Part shown: positions 7,862 to 16,657 of the stretch, one piece after another
How positions within the stretch are numbered: the first letter of the stretch is position 1
Layout: each line of letters begins with the position of its first letter
Source: Gluconobacter thailandicus F149-1 = NBRC 100600
GTDB taxonomy: Bacteria > Pseudomonadota > Alphaproteobacteria > Acetobacterales > Acetobacteraceae
Assembly: GCF_000964465.1 (NCBI RefSeq)
Contig: NZ_BANH01000078.1
Location: forward strand, 1 to 47,261
Length of the DNA stretch: 47,261 nucleotides
Direction: 5' to 3'
The notes under the pieces: generated by a model
What the model was told of the DNA's origin: nothing
The model's input: only the letters and a program-made list of their open reading frames with translations
Database searches by the model: none
Position numbers and translations under genes: made by a program

Positions 7862-10291
7862 TTATCCGGCCTGATGCAGAGAGCGTGCAGGAGACAGTGT
7901 CGCGATACGTCGGGTCTGGGCAATGATTGTCAGGACGGCGATAGAAAGCGCGACTGTCGTGACTGCGAGGAACGGCATCGGGGTGAGGCTGATCCGGTCG
8001 TTGAATGACGATAGCCAGATCCGCATCAGCACCCAGGCTGTAGGCCAAGCGACAAAACTTGCAAAAACAACCGGCCGGAGAAATTGGATGAGCAGAAGCC
8101 AAAGGACATCCTGGGTTCGGGCCCCAAGAACCTTGCGGATCCCAATCTCCTGTCTGCGGCGCGAGACGTTAAAGGCGGAAAGTCCGTAGAGCCCGAGACA
8201 CGCGATGCCAATGGCTACGGCAGAACCGATGCCAAACAGGGCACCGTGACTTTCATCCCGCCGATAATCGTCCGCAAAGATGTCAGATGCGGTTTGCGCT
8301 GAGAAAGCCACATCGGGCGCGACTTCCGCCCATGCTCTGGCAAGGCGATCCATTTCAATCTGAGTGGATGTCCCACTATAGCGGATCAAGCCGCCAATAT
8401 AGGAAAACGAGCCGGATGCGCCCATAAAAAGTAGCGGTCTTATGGGAGCACTCGCCGAACGAACCCGGATGTCCTCGATGACTCCGACGACATGATAAGT
8501 CTGAGAGGCACCGCTTTCCTGAACATTTTTTCCAACAGCATCCTGGAGCGAGGAAAATCCAAAGCGCTCGGCCGCAAGACGCGTCAGAATGACGCTGGTG
8601 CCATTCCCCGCTGCATGTGGATCGACCGGGTAGTCCTGCCCATGATGGCTATCGAAAAAACGCCCTGCAAGCAGGTGTGCACCGATCGCGTCGAAATAGC
8701 CGTCGGTCGCACGCCCCCAGTTCATCGCGTGCTTTTCGGGATGGCCTGCAAGCAGCCAATCGTCGTTATTGAGGGCGTTGTGAGGGTAAATATCCGAGCG
8801 CGTCGCAATACGCACACCCGGAACCTGTGCCAGACGCGTTATAATGTCGCTTTGTCGACTGACGAGGGAGGCATCATTCAGCGAAGGAATGACGATGAGG
8901 CCGTCCTGCTTCATGCCGCGATCCAGCATTCTGATGTGACGTGCCTGAAGTCCCATGACGAGGCTGCAAATCGCAAGCGTCATGGCAAAGCTGAACTGGA
9001 GTACGACCAGAAGAGCGCGCAGTCTGCTTTCAATCCGACCGCCAGCCGGTGTCTTGCTTGCTGCCAGTACGGCAGCCGGACGAAAACCGGAGATAATCAG
9101 CGCAGGATAAAAACCTGCAAGTGTGCCAGCCACCAGAACGACCAGCACGTTGATGGAAAGTACATATGCCCAGTCCATCGAGAGCTTCCAACCACCCCAC
9201 AGATTGACCCAGTGCAGCGCCAGCTCCGTAAACACTGTCCCGAGAACAGCGGCCATCATGACCATCATGTAGGCTTCGGTCATGAACTGCACAATCAGGC
9301 GCAGCCGCGTTGCTCCCAGCACTTTTCGGACAGCGACTTCACGGGCCCGCAGGGCAGAGCGTGCCGTAGCCAGATTAACATAATTAATGATGGCTGTTGC
9401 CAGAGCGGCCAGTCCGATCAGACCAAGGATACGCACAAGAGCACGGCTGTTTCCACCTTCTCCAACGGCAGCCGCGTGGAAATGGAGGTCTTGCAGGGGC
9501 ACCAGTTCCAGTCCTCCGCCACCGAATACTTCCTGAAGCAGATCCTTCGTCCAGTTGCCAGGATGCTGGTAGGGATAATGCGCCAATCCAGCTTGGATGC
9601 GGGGAATAGCACGTGGATCGTCGACCCGAACCCAGAGTGTTCCCCACATAGACCCCCAGTTTGTGAAAGCATATTTTGAGAGCCAGCTTGTCGGAATGAC
9701 CTCAATCAGATCGAATCCCATCGTCTGGTTCGGCGGCTGCGGCGCCAGAATGCCACTTACGATCGCTTCCGTCTGATCATTATCGATCCGCAGACGCTTT
9801 CCCAAAGCCTGTTCGGTCCCGAAATACTTACGAGCCATATCCGTCGAAATCACGACCTTCCCCGGACCGTCCAGCGCAGTAGAGCTATCTCCGGCGAGGA
9901 GGGGCAATTTGAAGACGGAAAAGAAAGCGGGGTCCGTCAGCGTCACTTTTTCCTGTGACAGCGTCAGCCCCGCCCGAACAACCAGCGGTTCTTGCAGCAT
10001 CCGTATGGCTGCTCCAATCTCGGGAAAATCCTGCTTAATGAAGGGAAAAGGAACAAAACTGACGTCATCGCTTTCGGACGGCGCATGACCGGCAGGTCGA
10101 AACACCTCGTTCAGAACATAAAGGTGGGAGACGTTAGGAACGCTGGCGTCGTAGCTGTTTTCGTAACGCACGATCAGTGCCATCGTAAGGAACACGGCAA
10201 TGCCGAGCGCAAGGCCCGCCAGGTTGAGAAATGTGTAGCGTTTCTGACCCGTAAGAGTACGCCAGGTCGCTTTGAGAGTATCGGCGAACAT
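7862..10291 (-). CDS. MacB-like ABC transporter permease (paralogue D)
   Basis: An 809-residue permease made of two MacB/FtsX halves. The first membrane helix is at about 21-42 (FLNLAGLALGIAVFLTMALIV), then a periplasmic core domain, an FtsX membrane block with EVAVRKVLGATR, a second periplasmic domain, and a C-terminal FtsX block with EIGIRKVLGAR. The ATPase is encoded separately at 19130-19813. AAGGAGAG precedes the ATG and the gene follows the TolC-like gene by 17 bases, making it the last cistron of the efflux operon. Its position after the outer-membrane gene suggests addition to an older arrangement. Two-half permeases of this size usually go with a LolD/MacB-type ATPase and export peptides or toxic compounds; the substrate is unknown. 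Confidence 0.9.
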   Translation of the reverse strand: MFADTLKATWRTLTGQKRYTFLNLAGLALGIAVFLTMALIVRYENSYDASVPNVSHLYVLNEVFRPAGHAPSESDDVSFVPFPFIKQDFPEIGAAIRMLQEPLVVRAGLTLSQEKVTLTDPAFFSVFKLPLLAGDSSTALDGPGKVVISTDMARKYFGTEQALGKRLRIDNDQTEAIVSGILAPQPPNQTMGFDLIEVIPTSWLSKYAFTNWGSMWGTLWVRVDDPRAIPRIQAGLAHYPYQHPGNWTKDLLQEVFGGGGLELVPLQDLHFHAAAVGEGGNSRALVRILGLIGLAALATAIINYVNLATARSALRAREVAVRKVLGATRLRLIVQFMTEAYMMVMMAAVLGTVFTELALHWVNLWGGWKLSMDWAYVLSINVLVVLVAGTLAGFYPALIISGFRPAAVLAASKTPAGGRIESRLRALLVVLQFSFAMTLAICSLVMGLQARHIRMLDRGMKQDGLIVIPSLNDASLVSRQSDIITRLAQVPGVRIATRSDIYPHNALNNDDWLLAGHPEKHAMNWGRATDGYFDAIGAHLLAGRFFDSHHGQDYPVDPHAAGNGTSVILTRLAAERFGFSSLQDAVGKNVQESGASQTYHVVGVIEDIRVRSASAPIRPLLFMGASGSFSYIGGLIRYSGTSTQIEMDRLARAWAEVAPDVAFSAQTASDIFADDYRRDESHGALFGIGSAVAIGIACLGLYGLSAFNVSRRRQEIGIRKVLGARTQDVLWLLLIQFLRPVVFASFVAWPTAWVLMRIWLSSFNDRISLTPMPFLAVTTVALSIAVLTIIAQTRRIATLSPARSLHQAG

Positions 10292-10308
10292 AATCAGGCT
10301 CTCCTTTC

Positions 10309-11763
10309 TTACCAGCCAGCCTTGTCGATAGCGGAGATTGGCGCCTGAAGAGGTTCCCAGCCACGTGTCCGCGCATGCTGAAGTTTTGCCGCAGCGTCGT
10401 AGTGAGGTATTCCGGGTAGGAGATCACCACTCTGAAGCCGCCCCATCGCGGCAAGAAGTGTTGCTTCAGCGACGATGGTATCATGACGACTGCTGGCGAG
10501 TTCCACCTGAGCTGACCGCAGGTTCTGATCGGCATAGAGGACGTCGGTCGTACTCCTCAGACCGTAGCCATATTCGATCTGGTATCCCTTGAGAGACGTC
10601 TCGCCGGATTTGACTTCGGCAATCCCGGCACTGATGGCCTGTAATCCGTTTTTAACGGCATGCCAGTTGGTTGCCACGTCCTGAAGCGCGGTCCGCCGTG
10701 CGAGTTCAATGTTCTCGCGGGCCTGTTCGTCTATGTTGCGAGCCTGGCGGATCTGGGAGTTGTACAGATCTCCGTTGTAAAGAGGCTGAACGAGTTGCAC
10801 GACACCAGTCACTTGTTCGCCATACTGCCCACCGCGGAACGGTGACGCGGGTCCGATCGTTCCGAAAGTGCCCTGAACCTGAATTTGTGGTCCCCACTGT
10901 GAGCGTGCGGTGTCGATGTCGGCAGACGTGGCTTTCTTTGTTTCCTGCATCTGGACGAGCTGTGGATTAAGTGTAAGCGCAGTTTTCAGCGCCTGATCGA
11001 GCGTTGCAGGCAGGCCCGGCAGGCTATCAGGCATTGTGAGTTCACTGGGATCTGCGCCAATAACTGCGCGAAACTGGGCCACGGATGCTGCAAGCGTGGC
11101 CTGAGCCTGGGTGACAGCCACCTCTGCTGACCGTCGGCGCGTCTCCGCCTGCTCGACATCGGTGCGCGTGACCTGTTCGGAGGGCTGTCCGCCGAGATTG
11201 TAACGCGAGGTTGTCAACTGGACCTGCCTTGTCAGCATCTCCAGATCTGCCCGACGGACGTCGAGGATGTTTCGGTCTCGCAATACATTCATGTAGGCCG
11301 TGACGACATTGGTGAAGACCTGCGCCTCGACGAGCCTCAACTGATGCTGCTCCGCCTGGGAGCGGGCGTCCGCTGCACGGACCTGATTGGCGACATGGCC
11401 GAATGAATACAGCGTCTGCTTGGCCGATACATAACCTTCAGCAGAATTGGACGTATAGGAGCCAAGCGCAAAGGCGCTGGTGTATGGCCCCTGTTGATAG
11501 GAAGCGTCCATGTTGATCTGAACGGTGGGCCTCCAGCCTGACCTGGCTTGCGCTGAGTTTTCGGTAATGGCGCGCTGATTGGCCTGTTCACCCCGCAGTG
11601 TCGGATTGCTTCGGTAGGCGAGAGCAAGGGCCTCCTGCAACGTTTGAGCATCTGCAATGACTGGGAAAGCGGCCGTGGACGCGACCAGCAGGGCAAGAAC
11701 GAGGGGCGTGCTTTGTCTCATGATCGGGCAGGGTCCTGAGTGGTGAGTAGAGCAGCGGTTCAT
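10309..11763 (-). CDS. TolC-family outer-membrane efflux protein
   Basis: 484 residues with the OEP repeat architecture: signal peptide ending near ADAQT, then LQEALALAYRSNPTLRGEQANQRA and the long alpha-hairpins of a TolC channel. The AYMNVLRDRNILDVRRADLEML segment and LNPQLVQMQE are typical. ATG 11763 overlaps the upstream permease stop by four bases (ATGA). However, the internal ATG at 11719-11721 (MRQSTPLVLALL) would give a cleaner signal peptide, so the true start is open. It would supply the exit duct for the MacB-like system, linking inner-membrane permease, periplasmic adaptor and outer membrane. Confidence 0.93.
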   Translation of the reverse strand: MNRCSTHHSGPCPIMRQSTPLVLALLVASTAAFPVIADAQTLQEALALAYRSNPTLRGEQANQRAITENSAQARSGWRPTVQINMDASYQQGPYTSAFALGSYTSNSAEGYVSAKQTLYSFGHVANQVRAADARSQAEQHQLRLVEAQVFTNVVTAYMNVLRDRNILDVRRADLEMLTRQVQLTTSRYNLGGQPSEQVTRTDVEQAETRRRSAEVAVTQAQATLAASVAQFRAVIGADPSELTMPDSLPGLPATLDQALKTALTLNPQLVQMQETKKATSADIDTARSQWGPQIQVQGTFGTIGPASPFRGGQYGEQVTGVVQLVQPLYNGDLYNSQIRQARNIDEQARENIELARRTALQDVATNWHAVKNGLQAISAGIAEVKSGETSLKGYQIEYGYGLRSTTDVLYADQNLRSAQVELASSRHDTIVAEATLLAAMGRLQSGDLLPGIPHYDAAAKLQHARTRGWEPLQAPISAIDKAGW

Positions 11764-14192
11764 GAAGAGCCCAGAGCGATGGCCGGTGCACTGCGGGCAC
11801 CGCGGCGGATCTGGAACAGAGTGGTGAGAACCGCGAGCGCGAGTACGATCAGGGCAGTCAGGGCGAAATAGAGCGGAGAAAGGCTGATCCGGCGGTCAAA
11901 CCCGGACAGCCAGTTACGCATCAACCGCCAGGCAACCGGCCAGGCGACGATGTTGGCAATCATGACGGGCCGCAGGAACTGAAAGATCAGAAGGTGCGTC
12001 ACCTGTTGGGCTGTTGCGCCGAGCACTTTACGGACCCCGATTTCGAATAATCTGCGGCGGACGTTGAACACGGCGATGCCGTACAGGCCGATGGAGGAAA
12101 TGGAGAGGGTCACGAAGGAGGCAACAATCATCAGCATTCCGCGCTGCTGTTCTGGCCTGACATCCTCATCAATGATGTCACCGACACTGCGCAGATTCAG
12201 CGCGCTTTCCGGATAGACCTGCTTCCAGATCGTAGCGATTGCTGCTCGCGTTGTGTTTTCAGGAGCGTTTCTGTAGCGGACAGAGAGTACGCCGTACCCA
12301 ATCGGTCCTGATATGGCATAGTAAAGCGCAGGTGTGACGCTGGCCCGACTGTCCTTGAAACGCATGTCGGCAATGACGCCGATGATCGTCTGGATATCCT
12401 TTCCATGCAATGTAATCGGCGTTCCGATGGCACTTGCATCATTAGCGAACCCAAGCGCTCGCACTGCCGATTCATTGATGACGACATTATGTGCGCCAAA
12501 GCTCCATGTCTGCCCCATGAGAAAGCTGTCGAATGGGGCCGCGGGCATGGGGCGGCTGTCGTAATCATGAGAGCTGTCAAACAGACGCCCGGCGAGAAGA
12601 TGTGCCCCCCAGATTGGAAGCGTCGAAGATTCTGTTCCGATCACAGCCAGTATGGCAGGCGTTGCATTCCCTGGTCGCGTTATGTCGAAGGTTATACCTG
12701 CGCTACCTCCACCGGGTGCATCGTCCGAAACCGTAGCGCCAGTGATGCCCGGAAGATCACGCACAAGATCGCTCAATCGCTGTTGGCGCAGACGCTCGGT
12801 CGGGTCATTTGGCAGATGGCTTACGAGAAGACCTGATTGGTGGAACCCGCGATCCATGGTCTGGAGCAGATGCGTCTGACGCCAGATGACCAGCGTGCAG
12901 ATTGTCAGCGTCACAGCGAAGGAGAACTGAACGATGGTCAGCCCTTCGCGCAGGCGGCTCCCGAGGCGACCGCTTCCTGGCAGGCGGGCTGAGGAGAGAA
13001 CCGTAGCCGGCCGGAAGCGTGAGAGGACCCATGACGGATAGGCTCCTGCGCAGGCCCCTCCGATGACGGCCGTAATGATGAGGAGGGGAACTGCAAAGCC
13101 GAAATCGAGCCGGATGGGCCAGCCACTCAGCGTCGTGATCCAGGGCAGGGTCAGTTCAGTCAGGGCGAGGGCGACAAAGGCCGCAATCAGCGCCAGCCCG
13201 ATGGCTTCTGCCGTAAACGACAGTCCCAGCATCAAGACCGTCGCTCCCAGCACCTTGCGCATCGCGACTTCACGGGCCCGGGTTGCCGCAAGAGCCGTGG
13301 ACAGTGTGACAAAGTTAACCAGCCCTGCAACAAGCGCCAGCAGGCCGACGATGCCCAGGATTACTGGCAGGCGTTTATCAGTCCCTCGCATACCAATGGT
13401 GGCGTCGAAGAAGTGCAGACTGGTGAGAGCACGTCCCCGGACAACATATTTTTTAGCATCTTGTTCCGACAGCCCTGCGGCATGTCGCTGGACGAGACCT
13501 TGGAGGAGGGTGGGGAATTGAGATGCCACCGATGGCGAGACTCGCACCCAGATTTCAGATGTGGCCATTGGCCAGAGATCATTGGTGTGCAGGATAGTAT
13601 TTGAAGAAGGAACGAGAATATCAAATCGTGGTGTGGTATTCGCAGGAAGTTCCTTCAGAACACCTGTGACATGCAGTCTGTGAATCTGCCCTTTCTGGGT
13701 CAGGTCGAGTGTTTTTCCAAGGATGCCATGGTCGGTCCCGAAGAAGCATAGTGCTTCTGCCTGTGAGAGGACCACGCCGTCTGGGACCAGAGCAGTTGCG
13801 GGATTTCCTTCCAGGAGCGGCAGGGCAAAGACTTCGAAGAGATGCGGGTCGGTGCGCGCAATGAAGACGTCCCAAGCGTTTTCATTGACGCGAATGGTCG
13901 CTCCGGAAAAGCCTCGCAGGACGGCGGTCGCGTTCCAGTCCGGATGTTCGGCGCGTAGTGCGTCGATCAGGCGGATGCTGGAGACGGAAAACTCACTGTC
14001 ATCGAACGCGTCCAGCCGGTAAATGTCCGCAGCGTGTGGAATCCAGAGGTCAAAGCTGAATTCGTAGCGTACGATCAGGGCCAACGTGAGAAACGTTGCC
14101 ATACCGAGTGCCATGCCAAGCACGTTCAGTGTTGTGAACAGACGGCGCTGGACGATGCCGCGCCAGAAAACCAGGGCGATATGGGACAGCAT
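11760..14192 (-). CDS. MacB-like ABC transporter permease (paralogue C)
   Basis: An 810-residue two-half permease, starting MLSHIALVFWRG. The N-terminal helix is FTTLNVLGMALGMATFLTLALIV. The first coupling motif is EVAMRKVLGATV after LSTALAATRA, and the second is EIGVRKVLGATAQQV near residue 725. ATG at 14190-14192 is chosen although the frame is open to 14369, because homology to the paralogues begins there and the start lies five bases after the preceding stop. Its C-terminus (SAPAIALGSS) differs from the ALRAE tail shared by paralogues A and B. Confidence 0.9.
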   Translation of the reverse strand: MLSHIALVFWRGIVQRRLFTTLNVLGMALGMATFLTLALIVRYEFSFDLWIPHAADIYRLDAFDDSEFSVSSIRLIDALRAEHPDWNATAVLRGFSGATIRVNENAWDVFIARTDPHLFEVFALPLLEGNPATALVPDGVVLSQAEALCFFGTDHGILGKTLDLTQKGQIHRLHVTGVLKELPANTTPRFDILVPSSNTILHTNDLWPMATSEIWVRVSPSVASQFPTLLQGLVQRHAAGLSEQDAKKYVVRGRALTSLHFFDATIGMRGTDKRLPVILGIVGLLALVAGLVNFVTLSTALAATRAREVAMRKVLGATVLMLGLSFTAEAIGLALIAAFVALALTELTLPWITTLSGWPIRLDFGFAVPLLIITAVIGGACAGAYPSWVLSRFRPATVLSSARLPGSGRLGSRLREGLTIVQFSFAVTLTICTLVIWRQTHLLQTMDRGFHQSGLLVSHLPNDPTERLRQQRLSDLVRDLPGITGATVSDDAPGGGSAGITFDITRPGNATPAILAVIGTESSTLPIWGAHLLAGRLFDSSHDYDSRPMPAAPFDSFLMGQTWSFGAHNVVINESAVRALGFANDASAIGTPITLHGKDIQTIIGVIADMRFKDSRASVTPALYYAISGPIGYGVLSVRYRNAPENTTRAAIATIWKQVYPESALNLRSVGDIIDEDVRPEQQRGMLMIVASFVTLSISSIGLYGIAVFNVRRRLFEIGVRKVLGATAQQVTHLLIFQFLRPVMIANIVAWPVAWRLMRNWLSGFDRRISLSPLYFALTALIVLALAVLTTLFQIRRGARSAPAIALGSS

Positions 14193-14197
14193 GACGC

Positions 14198-16652
14198 TTA
14201 CTCCGCTCTGAGAGCACGGGCCGGTTCGGCACGAGCGAGACGTAGTGTTTGTCCAAGGACGGTGAGGGCAGCGATGGCAATGGTTCCGCTGACGACAATC
14301 GCGAAATCGAGCCATGAGACTGCGATCCGCTGATGGAAGCCTGAAAGCCAGGACTGCACCACGAGCCATGCCGGGACAGCGGCGAGGACGCAGGCAACAA
14401 GCACGGGGCGCAGGAAATCACGCAACATGAGCGTGAGAACCTTCTGGCTCGTTGCCCCCAAAGCCTTACGGATGCCGACTTCATGCGTTCTGCGAAGTGC
14501 AATAAAGGACGCAAGCCCATACAGTCCGAGGCATGCGATAGTAACGGCAACGCCTGAGGCGATGGAAAACAGCCAGCCGCGTCGCTGTTCCGTGATGTAG
14601 AACGTGGACATACGTTCCTGAACTGTCTCGAAGCTGGAAGGGGCATCCGGGAAAACCTGATCCCATGCCGACTTGAGACGTGTTCTCATGATGTTCTCAG
14701 AAACACCAGAAAAGCGGACTGACACGTGCGAATAGGCCTGGGGGTCGTTGGAATTGAACGTGACCTGTGGCGAGATCTCATCGCGTGCGGAGATAAAGCG
14801 CAGGTCTTGGGTCACGCCGATGATCCGCAGCCTGATCCCTCCGCTCTTGAGCAAAGTCCCGATGGCGCTTTCGGGTGATCGGAAGCCCAGTCGTGAGAGA
14901 GCCGTCTGGTTGACGACGACGTTGAAGGTTTTCCCTTGGCGCGCGAAGAAGCTGTCGTCGCTAGGGCTGTTATCCTCACCGTGGTTGATGTCGAACCAGC
15001 GTCCGGCGAGAAGGTGGGGACGATAGGTCGTCGCATAGTCCCCAACAATGGTGTCACCCAGTACGTGAATGTCCTCGCTATGTGACCCGATGGGGGTCAC
15101 GTTGAAGCGGTTGCGATTGTCGATCTTTGGAGTGAGTTGGGAAAAGGATGTCGAGACCACGCCGGGCGTGTGACGCATCGCCTCGATGAGGGCGCGCTCT
15201 CTTCCTGCGTCACCCGTCACGACGTTGGAACTGATGAGAATGCCTTCACGCGCAAATCCCAGATCCAGAAACTGCATGAAATGGGCCTGGCGGTTCACTA
15301 CAAGTGTGCAGATGGCGAAGGCCACGGCGAATGCGAACTGAATGATGACCAGCCCGTTCCGCAGACGCGCCGCATTTCGTCCGCCGGACGGCATACGGGT
15401 TGCGGCAAGGACGTGTGCCGGTTGGTAGGACGAAAGAACAATCGCCGGGTAGAGGCCGCAGGCAAGGCCAGTCAGTAATACAACCCCAAAAAGGAAGGGA
15501 AGCGTGAAGCCATAGTCCATATGCAAGGTGGTACCGGTGAGGGCAGCCGTGAAAGGGAGGGCAACTTCACACAGGGCAAGCGCGAGTGCGCCTCCTACGG
15601 CGGTATTGACGATAGCTTCCCCTACGAACTGGACGAACAGTACCATTCGGGTGGCGCCCAGTGTCTTACGGATAGCCACCTCGCGCGCGCAGACCAGCCC
15701 GCGCCGTTGCGAGATTGACGGCGTTGAAAACGGCGAGCAGGAGCGCCAGAGCACCGATCAGCTCGAGAATATTCACGACCGAGCGGTCGGTTGCCTCATC
15801 TCCGCCAATGACCTGTAGATCGTGAAAATGCGTTTCGCGCAGGCTGACCAGTGAAAGGCCGAAGCGGCGTTCGGGATGGACACCTTCGCTGTTATCGTCA
15901 TTCGCGTCTCCGGATGCGTGATTGATCACAAAACGGGTCAGGTTTTGTGAGATTACGCCGCGATCGACGGCATTATGGACCCGTATGAAAATATTGCCTG
16001 CACTGGAGCCCCAACGTTTGAATTGCGGTTTTTCCATCTCGTAGGAGGGAATGGGAGTTACAGCGTCAGGTCTAATCGTCACAGGTCCGCCTGGACGGGC
16101 GAGTATGCCCGTTACCGTACGGCTGACGCGGTGGCCTTCATGGTCTGTCGTGATGATGCGTCCGAGCACGTCCGTCGTGCCAAACAGAGCCTGTGCCGTA
16201 TTGGCTGAAAGGACGATCGCGTCCGGTCGGGTCAACACCATGCGCGCGTTGCCGCGTTCAAGCTTCAGAGTGATGACATCGAAAAAAGATGGATCGACCA
16301 TAGCGGTGTCGGCCGTGACGCTGCGATCGCCTGCACGAAGCTGATAATCCGCTGTTTCGTAGCGTGTCGTGGCAAGGATCTGAGGAAAGTCCGTATGCAG
16401 GAACGGAAACGCGATGAACGGCACATCGGCATTCTCCTGAGGGGCGTTTCCGGGATTCATGTGATGAGCGTCAAGGCGCAGAACATTCGCAGCTTCAGGA
16501 ATGGATGCGTTGAAGCTGTATTCATACCGAACCTGCAACGTCAGAACGAGACAGACCGCCATACCGAGCCCCAGCCCGATCACGTTGAGAGCCAGATAAA
16601 GAGGCTGACGCCGGGCCTGACGAACGATATTGCGCAAGATGGTGATGAGCAT
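14198..16652 (-). pseudogene. MacB-like ABC permease, frameshifted (paralogue B)
   Basis: The same two-half architecture as its neighbours, but in two frames. The 5' part (from ATG 16650-16652, MLITILRNIVRQ) runs to AVNLATARAGLRAR, then reads GGYP-stop at 15666. The 3' part continues in another frame from about 15690 as EVAIRKTLGATR to ALRAE at 14198. The junction lies in a (CG)4 tract at 15682-15689. One more CG unit would restore an 818-residue protein with exactly the AREVAIRKTLGAT motif seen in the others. Both halves otherwise look well conserved, so this is a recent mutation, a slipped-strand (phase-variable) tract or a sequencing error. Confidence 0.85.
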
Positions 16653-16657
16653 GACGC

